Below, one piece after another: positions 26,346 to 39,108 of a stretch of 64,000 nucleotides of DNA. The position numbers and the translations under genes are program-made. The stretch spans positions 7,720,284 through 7,784,283 of the forward strand of contig NC_058061.1 in the NCBI RefSeq assembly GCF_020085105.1. Reading direction: 5' to 3'. The notes under the pieces were generated by a model that was not told where the DNA came from, did no database searches, and saw only the letters and a program-made list of their open reading frames with translations. Source of the DNA: Siniperca chuatsi. Its lineage: Eukaryota > Chordata > Actinopteri > Centrarchiformes > Sinipercidae. How positions within the stretch are numbered: the stretch's first letter is position 1; each line of letters begins with the position of its first letter.

Positions 26346-26699
26346 CAAATAGGTGAAAGGGTCCACGTGGAGGAGATTTATGATGGTCTGTGGTTTTAGT
26401 GTGCAGCCAATGCAGTGTGTGTGTGTGTGTGTGTGTGTAGATTGCTGTTTTTTTTTAGCAGGAGGTGAGTTTCTTCATTTCTATATTGCTCTCTCTCACT
26501 CTCGCTCTCTCTCATATTCACACACACACACACACACTCACACACACACACACACACACACAGTTCCCATTCCCTGCATACCTACTGTTCTGTCTGAGGC
26601 TGGCTTCCAGGAAATGAGGCACTTTAATTGAGTTGACTTTTTACGGCTTGACTGGTGATAGTGTGTGTATGAGAAAGAGCGAATGAGGTGTCTTTGTGA

Positions 26700-26735
<36 letters not shown>

Positions 26736-27127
26736 TGAGGGACTCTACCTGAAGATAACAGCATAAAAAAAGCAAAATGATGCAGAAAGAGGATCAAGTT
26801 CATGTTAAAAAATCTGAAATGTGCAGTGAAAGTGGATTGTTGACAGTTTTCACACCAAGTAAATAAGGTTAATTATATATATAATACAATACACCATTCA
26901 CCACACACACACAGACACGCACACACACACACACATATATCTGGATACGAGCCAGCCACAGACCTCTGTGGAAGTGACTGTGGGAATGAGAGGACAATGC
27001 TTAAAAACTGTTTTGACAGCTTACCTCTGTACAGGTAATTACAATGATTCATAAACTCAGTTCCACGGTTCCTTATTTTGCTTACAGGAAAAAATGTGTG
27101 TTTGACCGAAAGTCGCTGTTTGTACGC

Positions 27128-27164
<37 letters not shown>

Positions 27165-29239
27165 TAGCTTGGTGAGACTTATGAGAGGAAGACTGAGTGG
27201 GCAATTAAAAGTGACGTAGTTCAAGAGACAAACAGAAATGAGTGAGCCTTCTTCCCAAAATCCAACCAGAATTATCCAGTTTTGCATACAAACACACACA
27301 CACACACTGTCTAAATAAGCCAGCTCAGCTCACTATGACTCATTTTATGTTCCCCATAGTTGCCTGGTTAGTGGGGCTGGAATATTTTGCCTGTATCCTT
27401 CGCTCCTCTCGTGAATCTCACACACTCATAGAAAGTCTTTCCACCATGATTCATTTTTCGGGTAATGACTTGCTGTGTCCAGCTCAACAGTTGTCAACAG
27501 TGTCCCGGGCCAAGCACAACACCCGGCTCTCTCAAACAACTGAGCTTGGTTTGGAGTTCACACTAAAGTTTGGGCACTGCCCCTCATAACTTCAACACTG
27601 TGTTTTAATGCAACACAAGGAAATGTGAAGCAAATTGGGCAACAGGAAGATTTTTTTAAAAAGTGAGCTAGCTTGACTGATAACTTTCTTGTGGTCCGAT
27701 TAAAATCTAAGTGTAATTAACAGTTTCTTTTTTCATGCATCTCATTTCATTTTTGAGCTCATGCCAATGTCAAGCGTAGAAGGTGGAAAGAATATTAAAG
27801 GGTTAGGAATATGCCCTGCAACAAGCAATCCACAGTGGTCTTCCAGGAAGGGCCTCCGGTTTGCTGATTATTTCTTCCAGGAAGGCTTTTTGTTGGCTGA
27901 TCGGCGCTTATAGGAAAGACGTTTGGTTGGCCCATCAGCTCGAGTATTGTCACAGCCGCTTCTGATAAAGCCAGACCAGCTTCCAGGAAACCAGAGATTT
28001 ACCCTCCAGCATTCCATCATTCCTTCACCATCAGCGCACAGAGAGAGACAGAGAGAACGAGTGGGAGCAGGAGGGGTATAACAGGGACATGGATCAATAA
28101 AAATAAAAACCATATGGGAAGCATACAGATGGTCAAATGCACTCAAAAACGTGTGCATGAATGTATTTATGTGTGTGTGCAAGCCTATAAAGACATACCC
28201 AGTCTTGACTTGCACTCACTGACCAGCTCATTGTGACACACACACACACACACACATTCAAACCACAATATTTTTCTAAGCTGACTACACCACCACCCCC
28301 CCTGCACATTTGAAACTCATTGTGACTAACTTTATTTTCACTTAAATCGTCACTGAAATGGTTTTCCCGTAACACCTGGACAGCCTAACGGATGGGTGTG
28401 CCTGTGCGTTTACTGGAAGAACAAAGAAAACTACCTTGAATGACCTGAAAGGTACAAAACAGGTTGTAAAAGGCAGTTGTGAGGCATGTGTAGAAGATAA
28501 AGTCACATTGTTTTATCTAGGAGGTGGATTTTTTCTTTGCTGTTTTTGCTCTCCATTCACAGCTGTGCGAGCGCAGCAGCAGAGACACTCCGATGCCAAA
28601 TGGCTTACTGTAACGGGATGGACTCAGACCAAACCCTCTAACACTCTCAGGTGTCGCTGTGTCCCCTCAGCCAGCAAACAGGACTGCATAATATTTTAAC
28701 TTAAGTAGCAGACACACACACACACGTGTATGAGCACTGGCATATGCGCATACATATGTGGTGAGTAAGGGGTTTTTGGTCATGAATTAATGGCAACGCC
28801 CATGAGTTACCTACAGTCATGGAAGAAATACTCAAATTTAAGAAAATGCAGCAGAGCTATAATGAAAAGATACTCCACTACAAATAAAAGTCCTGCATTC
28901 ACAATTTCATTGTGGTAATAGTTAACAGTTATTAGCAGTAAAATCTCCTCAATTAACAAAAGTACTCAGTCGAGAGTTGAGTTCAGTTTCGGTGTCAAAT
29001 GAAAACCTTGCATCTCCAGTTTTATGGATTTTTATTCTTTAAGGTTAGCTGAGAAAGAAACAAGAAACAAACAAACAATAGAAGGAAAGAAATTAGGAAA
29101 GAAGGAAAGGTTGCATGCAGGAAGCAAGGAAGAAATTTAGGAATGAAATAGATATGATAGATATGAATGATATAGATATTTATATTTGTGACTGAGTTTG
29201 AAAGTTCACTTTGGAAACAATAGTTTGACAAAAATACTT

Positions 29240-29431
29240 AAAGGTCCACTTGCTAGCTTTTTCTAGAGCTTTCAACCACATCCCCAGGTCCTCCTAAACA
29301 GATGGAGGTTATAAACTGCAGACAGGTCTCACAATCTTCCTCAGCAGATGGCCTTAATGACTTTGAGGGTTAAACTCCATCCACTGAGGAAGACCGTTGA
29401 AAGCTCTGGAAAAATCAAATAAATGGACCTT
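29240..29431. mobile_element. Short MITE-like element with inverted ends
   Basis: The left end is aaaggtccacttgctagc followed by ttctagagctttcaac. The right end is gttgaaagctctgg followed by aaatggacctt. The ends are inverted copies and the element is 192 bp. A fragment of the same family is at 15100-15190. Confidence 0.6.
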
Positions 29432-29539
29432 GAGTCAAGATTTGTTTGTAAACATATGTTAGTGATGTTTAAATATGAGTTCATTTTATGTTATATGTAA
29501 AATCTGAATCTGCTAATCTACTAGTAACTGCAACTGAAA

Positions 29540-29715
29540 GTTTGGGAAATATGCTTATTTGTTTTATTGCCAAAAGTTAGATGAGAAGATCAATACCACT
29601 CTCATATCTATACGCTGAATATGGAGCTACCGGCAGCAGCCGGCTAACTTAGCTTAGCATAAAGACTGGAAGCAGGGGGAAACAAGCCTGGCTCTGTCTA
29701 AAGGTAATAAAATGC
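29540..29715 (+). repeat. Copy of the 'ttagcttagcataaagactgg' teleost repeat
   Basis: Contains tagcttagcataaagactgg and gcctggctctgtctaaaggt. These are shared with the large fold-back element at 62830-64000. Confidence 0.65.
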
Positions 29716-29766
29716 GTCTACGACCACCACTTTCCCAAAATGACGAACTAAGAAGACTAACAGCCA

Positions 29767-30433
29767 CAGTAGCGCAGTGGCGTAAGGTAGTTACGACGGG
29801 CCCCAGTGCACGCTAGTTCCTAGTTATGAAGCATACACACACACACACCATTAGATGTATACAGTATATATTTTATCAACAATTTGTTGGATTTTACAGT
29901 TAAATTAATTACTTAGGTTATTGCATTGGGAAAGTAGAGGTCAAAGAGAAAGCTAACCATGAATAGCGCCTAAACTAGATATTGTATATGGCATCGTCTC
30001 ATCACACGATCAAATAGACTTGACATTGAACAACATCAACATACATATTACCATCATCATTACCAGCATATCTGTATATGACAAAAATACCAAAGAAAAT
30101 AAGAAATTGAATTGAATTGTTTTTTATTGTTTATTTATAGTTTTTATAGTTTATGTAGAATAAGCATATAATTTTGTCTGACTATTTTACCGAAAAAAAA
30201 AGAAAAAAGAACCATGCCGGAGATGGATCTGCCTTTTCGAGGTGATTTATAGCAAATGGCATGCATTGTAATTTAATGTGAGTTCTTTTTTGAACGCAGG
30301 CATATTTCCGAGGGGCAATCTGAATCACTCACAAGGGCCCATTTTCCACTTGGGCCTGCTCTCTCTATGGGCCCACCCATCCCACAGGCCCCAGTGCAAC
30401 CACACTGTCTGTATTTACACCCCTGCACTAGCA
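29767..30433. mobile_element. hAT-like non-autonomous element
   Basis: The left terminus cagtggcgtaa (29775) pairs with ttacacccctg ending at 30425; the reverse complement caggggtgtaa matches at 9 of 11 positions. The flanking 8-mers cagtagcg (29767-29774) and cactagca (30426-30433) agree at 6 of 8, consistent with a decayed 8-bp hAT target duplication. GGGCCCCAGTGCA-like subterminal blocks appear at both ends. No transposase frame. Confidence 0.6.
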
Positions 30434-31301
30434 GCTCTGTTTTGACCTCATGATGGCGCTAAATGTTCCCAAAGTCTATAGCTGTTTCCAAAATCGCTCC
30501 CCTGCTCATTCACTATTCCCTAATAAACACTCAGTAGTTTACTCTATGGTGAGCTGTAAATCGAGATTTCGGACACTCTGTGTGGAGTTGCACAATGGTC
30601 ACTTCACATCTATATAATGACACACATTGCACTGTAAGCAGAAAGTAGTGTAAATGCCATGAACACTATTTTTCATTGTATTGTAGGAATTTGTGAATGC
30701 ACTGATTAGTGGATACATTTCACACTCTTGGATTTGGACACTAAAATAAAATGGCGAACAGTTAATACAGAGCACTGTGTAGTAAATAAGGAGGGATTTC
30801 GGACACAGCACGTGATTGTCAGCACCAAATTGCATTGTAATCCATCCAACAGTTGTCGAGATATTTCTCTCAGAACCAAACATGCCAACCTGCTGGTGGC
30901 GCTAGAGGAAAGGTCATGGGATCACCAAAGTCCTTACAATTCATCCACTGAGGAACATGCACGGCAATCCATGCAATAAAAGTTGAGATTTTTTACTAAA
31001 AAACAAAACTTTCAACCTCATGGTGGCGCTAGCGGAAAAGTCAGGGGATCAACAAAGTCATACAGATTCATCTTCTGGGGACAATGAATGTGTGTACATA
31101 ATTTCATGGCAGTCCATTGAATAGGTGTTGAGATATTTCAGTGTGAACTAAAGTGTTGGACCGACCATCTGAAATAATGTAATTTAAGAAAAAATTGAAA
31201 ATGGCTGTATTTATATGGCCCTTTTAAATGTAAATACTCAAATACCTCACTTCCAGTAGCTATTCCCACTTCTGTTTACCTGGCAGTACAGAGTGATTCT
31301 G

Positions 31302-31337
<36 letters not shown>

Positions 31338-32096
31338 TCTATCCAAGTCAGCATTACTAAGCGTATGAATTGACAGCAGTAGGAAGAGTGTGTGGGAGGG
31401 TGTCGGTCTTTGGCCGTCAGTCAGTTACATAATAAAGAGGCGACTAACATCAAAGAGGCTCCACTGCCCTTTGCGTTTCTTTATCAGAACTCTTCCATTG
31501 TGGTTTCCATATTGGATAAATCATTAACAGTCTCTTTCCTTCCCTGAAGCTACACATTCAGTACCAGCTGGAATATCAGTGTCAGATAAAAACCTGTGAT
31601 CTCTTAAAACCAAACAGCTTTCTGGGGTGTGTTTCAAATTATACACTAGATTTTTACAAGGTTTTCTCTGCAAATTAAAAACAACAGAAGCCTTTAGTCC
31701 AAACTGGACATTTTGAAATATGACCAGTGGCACTTTTCTGATAATAACTGACAGGCTGCTGTGTTTCGTCTCAACGAGGATCCAATTGTATTAAACGAGT
31801 CCCAGTGCTGAGCCCTCTGCAATGGGTCCATTCAGCCATTGACCTGCCACAGCACGCATCCCACAACATAAAACAAATGGCACTTATCAGGCTCAGTGTG
31901 TATGTGTGTGCAAGTGATTTCACCTTGTGAGAACAGCCCACTCATTAAAGACTCATCACTGTTGTGTTTTAATACTCCTTTTCCTGCAAATGGTGGCATT
32001 AAGATGCACATAAACACACACACCCCCCCCTCTTCTCTCTGTTTTTTAATGTGAAGGATCACATTTGTTCCTGAAAGAAGAAAACAGGGGGTCCAT

Positions 32097-32133
<37 letters not shown>

Positions 32134-33099
32134 GCACCCCAGCAGTGAACAGCATCTGAATGCAAGAGCCAATCAGAGAGCTGTATAGACACTGAGCCCC
32201 CCAAGTACTGCTGGTTTATAGGGCTCAGCTTCAGAGAAGTCACATGACTTCCCAGAGAGAAAGATAGAGAGAGGGAGAGAGAGAGAGAGAGAGAGAGAGG
32301 GAGTGAGGAGTGGGCAACGTGGGAAAGGAGGAGGATGATGAAGAGGAGGAGGAGGAGGAGTGAAAAGAGGGTCAGGAGGGTGACAGGATCACTGCGAGGG
32401 GTGAAGTGAAGGTCTGGTAAATGAATGGGGCAGAAAGGAGGTAACAAAAAAAGAGAGATGCCACTGTTCTCGGAAGTGAAATTGTACAAGCTGGTCATGG
32501 TCTATAATTACAGCTGAATGAACAAAATGAGAAATGACTGACTGGGAGGAGAAGTCAGTGAGTGGATGAATGAAGGATGAAATGAATGAGTACACACAGG
32601 CGATAGTGGTTGCAGTTGATTACTATAGCGGGTAATCTTGATGGTCTGGTTAACCCTGCCTCATACTGTCACACAACTAGCTTCACCACAATGCTTAAAG
32701 GGACAGTTCACCCAAATTATGAAAAAAATTACTTTTTTTTAACCTCTAGTGGCATCAAGACAAAATAATAAAATAAAATAAATAAAGCTACATTGGAAGT
32801 GAATTAAATTTAGTTTGAGCACTCAATGCATTTTATAATCCTCTGTGTCTTTCCAGAGGCAATTTTCTGGTTACTCTAATCCACAGACTTCGCTGTCAAG
32901 AGTTTTCATTGGGACTATTTATTTGGTAAAGTGGTTCCAAAGAAAACTGTTCACAGCAAGTTCTGTGGAAACAAGTGACACCATTTTTCACTTTTTTTTT
33001 CCAGCACTCAGGCGACCACAAATAAAATTCCTTTTTATTTCTATGGAATTGGGGTGGGGCAGAAGAATATCTTAAAACTTAAATACAACTAAAATTAAA

Positions 33100-33571
33100 C
33101 TGTGTGGCCAAAAGTATGTGGACGCCCCTGTCCATCATGTCCAATGAAGAGAAATCTTAATACTACAACACACAATGATACAGTACTTTAGACAAATGTG
33201 TGCTTCCAAAGTTGTGGCAACAGTTTGGAGAAGGCCCTTTTCAGTCTCGACACGACAATGCCCACATTGTACAAAGTGAGGTCCATAAAGAAATTCGAGA
33301 TTGATGTGGGAGAACTTGACTGGCCTGCACAGAGCCCTGACATCAACCCCATCAAACACCTCTGGCATGAATTGGAGCGCTGTCTGCAAGCCAGGCCTTA
33401 TCGCCCAAACAGCAATGCCCGGACTCTCTAATGCTCTTGAGGGCGAATGGGAGAAAACCCCTGCAGCCAAAATCTTATGGTAAGCCTTCCCAGAAGAGTG
33501 GAGGCAGCATATTAATACCCACGGTTTAGGAATGAGAGGATCAACAATCAAATACTTTTGCGCATATAGTG
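33100..33571 (+). pseudogene. Tc1/mariner transposon relic with C-terminal transposase fragment
   Basis: The left end tgtgtggccaaaagtatgtg and the right end aatacttttgcgcatatagtg are inverted relatives of the Tc1-like terminus. Between them the plus frame 33198-33431 encodes the hallmark DWPAQSPDINPIKHLW, the third part of the DDE catalytic domain. The family consensus has Glu in NPIEHLW; here the codon is Lys, so the acidic triad is broken. The N-terminal DNA-binding half is missing and the frame closes soon after. This copy cannot be active. Confidence 0.85.
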
Positions 33572-33694
33572 TTTCTGCATAGTTATCTGTTTTTTTCTTT
33601 GTATTTGGTTGAACTTACCCTTCAAAAAGCTGAAAAATGGGGCACAGAGGCCTACCCCCATTCTGCTTTGGAAAAAAAGGAAAAGAGCAATGTA

Positions 33695-33740
<46 letters not shown>

Positions 33741-34499
33741 GTAAGATATGGTAAAGCATGTCCACATGGCCCATGACATATGAAGGGGGAGGTGAAATGT
33801 GAAACAGATGTTACTCTTGTTTCTCAGGCACTGATGTCGACACCTTTACACTGCACAGGGAAGTGTGTGTGTGTGTGCTTGTGTGTGTGCGTCTTTGTGT
33901 GCATATGAAAAACCTCATTTGAGGGAAGGCTTCCCATAAACACCTGTTTTGTTCCGGTTAATATCTCTCGTCATGGTGAAGAAATGATGGCCTCAGTGAA
34001 AGAGGAGAGAGAGAGAGAAGGGAAGGAGGGGGGGTCACCTCCATTCGCCTCCGTCTGTGAAAGAGAAGAGCTCATGTGGGATGAACACATTCGTTTATTC
34101 ATTCGGCCCGTCTATTTTCAGCCCAGTGGGTTTATGGTTATTGGAAAGGCGTTGCCGTCTCGCTCCTTCCCAGAAGGAGTCAATATTTCTCCCTCTCCTT
34201 CATTTCTCCCTCTCTGCCTCTTTTTCTCTAATTCAATATTTTCTCCAAAACACCACTCTCCCCTCCACGCACAGGCAAGGAATGCTGGAAGGCATTTGAG
34301 AGAAACAAAACACACAAGCAAATACACAAAGCACGTACACACATACACACACACACGTAGACAAAAGTGTGAGGTTACAGAACGCAGTGCCAACAGTGAT
34401 CCCGGAAAAACTCCCGCTCAGGACGTCTCCCACTTTCTCCATCTTATTGCTGTTATCCATCGCTGCTCTGTCTTGCTTACAGATGCATCTTTATCTCTC

Positions 34500-34640
34500 T
34501 CCGTTCGCGGCTCTTGTGGGGCTCTCGGGACCCACTGTGGCCTTTTTACGATGCTGATGTTTGCTAATGACTTTTAATGACGACTTGTTATGGCTCATAA
34601 AACCTGGCTCTGTTACTGGCAATATCTACTTTAACTACAG
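34500..34640. other. Possible conserved non-coding element (unproven)
   Basis: A stretch of ordinary complexity in a microsatellite-rich interval, with several TAAT cores (gctaatgacttttaatgac and ttatggctcataaaacc). It matches no repeat family elsewhere in the window. The conservation claim is a guess from composition only. Confidence 0.2.
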
Positions 34641-36233
34641 TACAGTGCGGTCCTGATAACACACACTGGGACTTTTATCGAGTGATTAAAATCAGACAAG
34701 ACAGTATGAGTATGCATGAGAGTGGGAAATGTGTGTGTGAGGGGAGGGAGGGAGGGTGCTGGTGCTTGTGATGTATGCATGTAGTTGTACCATTTGTTGT
34801 TTTGTAATGACTGCACCTCCCTCGTAGCCTAATCTCAGTCCAGGGTAGATAAATTCCCACAAGGCTTCACCTCCAAATATTGACTTAGTCACAGGGAACT
34901 GGGGCTTTCTGGTGATAAAAATAGAGGACATGCTGGATATAACCAGTTCAGTTTGGGCCTGAGCACCTCCTTTCTCGCTCTCTACAGAAAGATAAATGGA
35001 TGATGGGTGACAGCTAGGTAAAATTACCTTTACAGCTCATCGCACTGAGTGCAGGGATAAAGGTCAAGCCAAAAGCAGGTTTGTGACCCCTGAAGAATCT
35101 GAGGGTGTCACAGTTATTTCAGAGCATTCGTGACCACAACATACTGTAAACACACCATACACACTGGCACAGGAACAGACAGACACACACAGATGCACAG
35201 AGACATTTGCGCACATGCGCGCCTCACTGAGGACTAATGCAGGACATGGTGAGAGTTAAACTTTAACATAAAATATGACTTATTCTGATTGAATTATTAT
35301 TACTATTATTATTATTATTACTATCGCACATCTGTTTACCCTCCACAGCCGACACCACTCATCACACTATCACATTACACTGTGTATCTCCATCTGTTTA
35401 TTTGCACATTGCACAAATTCAAATTTTTTTACATTTCATTCTGTTTTAATAACTGTACAGTTCTTTAAACGATATACTATAGAATATATATTTTTATTGT
35501 ACATTTCTATTATTATTATTTAGATTACTTTTTGTGGTACTTGTATTTTCTCCTACTCTGTATATTTGACTGTCATGCACCACAACACCAGGCTAATTCC
35601 TTGTAGGCGAAAACCTACTTGGCAATAAGCCTGATTCTGATTTGATGGTTCCAGGTTCTCAGATGTCTCAGATTTTCTGTTTTATATCATAGTAAACTGA
35701 ATATCTTTAGACTAAACAAGACATTCGAAGATGTCACCTTGTCTTCTGAGACTGACTTAATTCTGCTATTTTTTTTAAATGTAATTCAGTCCAGTACAAC
35801 ACCACCACCAGAAACTGCAGCCTCATAATTTACTAACTCTTCTTACAAACAATATGAACACAAAATCAGGATTGCAGGTCTATTGTAATAGATTGCATTA
35901 GGTTGTAGTCACCCTTATTATTTTATGTGTAAATGAAAGAAATCAGAATACGTAAGTGAGCGGATTATAATTCCCTAGATTATGTTACCAATTAGTCTAC
36001 AGTTTGGAAAAGACTAGAGTTGCACTGGAACAGAGCATTATATTTGTCAGTGTTCATATGTAGAATAATTAGCTTCGTTGGGATAATGGCGCCACCTTGA
36101 GGTCCACACTGCTCTGTGCATGTTGATGGGCTGATAGGTCATCCATTAACTTTCCTTGCAGTCAATGATTATCGATTACAAGTGAACGATCCGAAGTCCG
36201 AAAAAAAAACCCACTACCAATGACCATGGCTAA

Positions 36234-38844
36234 ATGAGGAGCATCATGTCTTTGAAAACATTTTCCTGCAGGGTTTTGTTTAAATATTTGAACCATGGTG
36301 TCGTCGCTTCAAGTAAGCCGCTCAGTGCACGAGATGCAGCCGCCGCCGTGTTGGGACGGACCTCCACGCGGGGCTATTACAACACCGGGAAACCCAGGTA
36401 CGCCGGACCGGGCGGGGTGGCCAACGTCCGGGTGGTGGACCTCCGCAGCGACACTGTGACCAAGCCCGGGCCGGGAATGCGGCAGGCCATGGCGGAGGCC
36501 GAGGTCGGAGATGACGTGATGGGAGAAGACCCGACAGTTAACGGTTATAGCCGAGCCGTTAGATCGTAGTGCTGCTAAAATGATCAGGAAACTCATTCAT
36601 TTACGGTTAAAAAGTAGTTCCTGAATAACTCTGAATGAAGGACTAGAGTAGATATATTGAAATTGCATGATAGATAATTAATCAGAATCAGAATATAATA
36701 TGTGTTTGCTACGTGTATGTTTTTATTCTGTGTAAGCCACATCAGAGGCACATTTCCACTGACTTTTTTTGTTTTTTCTGATTCAGATTTTTCCTCTATT
36801 TTGATTAGACAATTATTAAACCAGTTTGCAATGATTTGTTCTTGCAAATGTGTGCATATGCATATTGTTAAAGACGTGATTAGCTCTGCATCAGCTGCTA
36901 AATGGTACATAACCACAAATTATTAATTACACAATATGCACATGAACACAATAGTTGATATTTATCATCCTACAGCACCAACTGACAAGTAGCCACTGAG
37001 TTGCCATTAGTTAATGAGTGAAACAATCCAAACATCATTTAAAAAAAGATTTGAATTAGTGTGTTGGCAAAGCATCCTGAGAGTTAGCCAAATGATTGAG
37101 TTCATTTTATTTATATGGCCCAAAATTACACATTTGTCTCAAAGGGCTTTACAGTTGGCTTTATGACACCCTTGATTAGCGTAGAGAAGTAGCATGGAGG
37201 AATGGCTCACTGCACAGTACGAAAGTCAGAGAGGAATTTGGTTCAATATGAATGCATACACACCTGCATCTTTACTTGTGAAATCCTACCTAAATCTATA
37301 AAATATTTGATTAATTTCTGCAGAGTTACAGAAAATTGCAGCTGATATGTTTCGGATGGAGGCCGCACTGTTCGTTCCCTCTGGAACCATGAGTAATCTC
37401 ATCGCAGGTGAGCTGTGCATTTATTGGCAGAGTCTGAATCAATATTTTTATGAGGTCAGAATGGTCATAAACGTGCACGCATTTCATTATGCAGTGATGG
37501 TGCACTGCAGGGAGCGGGGCGACGAGATGATCGTGGGTGATCTGTCCCATTTACACATCTATGAGCAAGGAGGGAGCGCACAGGTGAGTGTACCAGAGCA
37601 GCAGACACCTGTGATTGGGCCCTCTGCAACTCTTTCCTCATCATCTGCAGTGCGTTCAATGTGTATTTATGTGTTGACACAGTTGGCCGGTGTCCACGCC
37701 ACCACGGTGACCAACCTCCCCGATGGAACATTTGACTTTGAGCAGCTGGAATCGAAGATCCGCCACGGTTACCCCGACCCCCACTACCCCCGCTCACGCC
37801 TCATATGTGTGGAGAACACACACAACATACAGGGAGGACGTGTGCTGCCCCTGACCTTCCTGCAGGAGGTGTGTGTGTAGATGTGTCTTCATCTTGCGGT
37901 GCTTCTTAGCAAAGCTCATGCTGATTGTATATGTCAACGTGTGAAAGCAGCTGTGATACTTGCTTTACTGCGACTAATCATTGGATGGTTTGTTTCCGTC
38001 TCCAAGGTTCGTGCTGTAGCAGATAGATATGGTCTGTCGGTTCACATGGATGGAGCCAGGGTGATGAACGCGGCCGTGGCCCAGGGGGTGCATCCATCCA
38101 CCATACTGCAGCACACACACACCGTCAGTGTGTGCCTCTCCAAGGTGGGACTGCAAAACACACAGTGGACCAGGACGTACTTCTTCATACTTCTTTGTGT
38201 AAATAAAACTTCTCAAAGTCAAATTCACATTACGGTGTGTAACAGGGTTTGGGCGCCCCTGTGGGAACCATCTTGGCTGGACCCCAAGACTTCATATCCC
38301 GGGCAGTACGGTGCCGTAAAGCCCTGGGTGGGGGGATGCGGCAGGCTGGTATTCTAGCAGCAGCTGGAAAACTGTCTTTGCTGGAGATGGTAGGAAGACT
38401 GGAGGAGGATCACTGCAATGCAAAAACCTTTGCTCAAGGTGAGTAGCTCATATTTCTGTCTATGAAACTTAAATCATTAACTGGCTGCCATTGTACTCCT
38501 GCTCATAACTTCGTCTTGTTTCTTCACATCTCCCAGCTCTGCTCGACTGTGACCCTCCTCTGTTCGCTGTAGACATGGCTGCCGTGGAGACAAACATCCT
38601 GCGTTTCCGTCTACAGGAGCCAAGTTTAAGTCCCTCAGAGTTCTGTGCCCGCATGGGTCAGGTTAACGAGGGAGAGGAGGCTGCGCTGGGACAGGGGATA
38701 CAAGTTCTCATGTACCCCCATTTTGGAAATTCAGTACGGGCTGTATGGCATCTTGGGATATCCCCTGAAGATACCAAGCTGGCCATCCAGAAAATGCAAT
38801 TTGTGGCTTCTCAGTACTTGAAGGAAAAACTCAGGGCCCAGTGA
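36234..38844 (+). CDS. tha1: Threonine aldolase, PLP-dependent, complete
   Basis: Cleaves L-threonine or allo-threonine to glycine and acetaldehyde; beta-eliminating/aldolase family, fold type I. Exons: 36234-36543, 37324-37407, 37495-37583, 37683-37868, 38007-38144, 38246-38438, 38537-38844; phases close to 435 aa. The family opening [20 protein letters not shown] is followed by [15 protein letters not shown], with [12 protein letters not shown] next. [11 protein letters not shown] gives the PLP-ring aspartate. The Schiff-base lysine is K269, the last codon of exon 5, in CLSK|GLGAPVG. The N-terminal ~50 residues are Arg/Ser/Ala-rich and acid-poor, compatible with mitochondrial import. An in-frame ATG at 36246 is an alternative start. 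The open frames read through several introns, so uninterrupted translations overstate the protein. A weak ATTAAA lies at 39014. In human the orthologue next to SOCS3 is a pseudogene. Confidence 0.94.
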
Positions 38845-39108
38845 ACCCTGATACTTCCGAAGATGTGTAGTCTAATCACTAGGACTGATCATGGAATATT
38901 TACAGACTGATCTAGAACAAGACTGAAGGATGTGAAACATGGGACAAATGCAACTGGAGTCACTTTGGATATTCATTCAATTCAGTTTTTGTTTTTTTTT
39001 GCAAATCTTAATCATTAAATTTATTGAACCACTGTCTCCTGTTAACATCTGTTTAATTTTTTAAAGTATTTTATGGGGTATATTTTAAAAAAAGGGACAA
39101 AGGTCCCC

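Larger units (their letters stand above)
25700..36200. other. Gene-poor intergenic interval between socs3 and tha1
   Basis: Contains many CA/GT runs: about 26303-26341, 26415-26438, 26520-26562, 27130-27160, 31303-31335, 32096-32134 and 33697-33737. A GA run is at 32253-32300. Transposon relics are listed separately. A diffuse repeat pair at 30830-31170 (acctcatggtggcgctag phrases) has a relative at 48770-49000. A tail repeat is at about 35400-35645. Open frames here are low-complexity and none resembles a known protein. Confidence 0.7.

Noticed and set aside
32046-32498. A 150-codon minus-strand frame
   Set aside because: Leu/Ser repeats from the GA run and His/Thr repeats from the CA run; low complexity only.
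33984-34577. A 197-codon open frame on the plus strand
   Set aside because: It has low-complexity GAGA and CACA stretches, no recognisable domain, and overlapping open frames on the other strand. It is probably chance.
37347-37880. A 177-codon continuous frame covering tha1 exons 2-4
   Set aside because: It reads through two introns. The true exon edges give residues that fit the aldolase family, while the intron translations do not.
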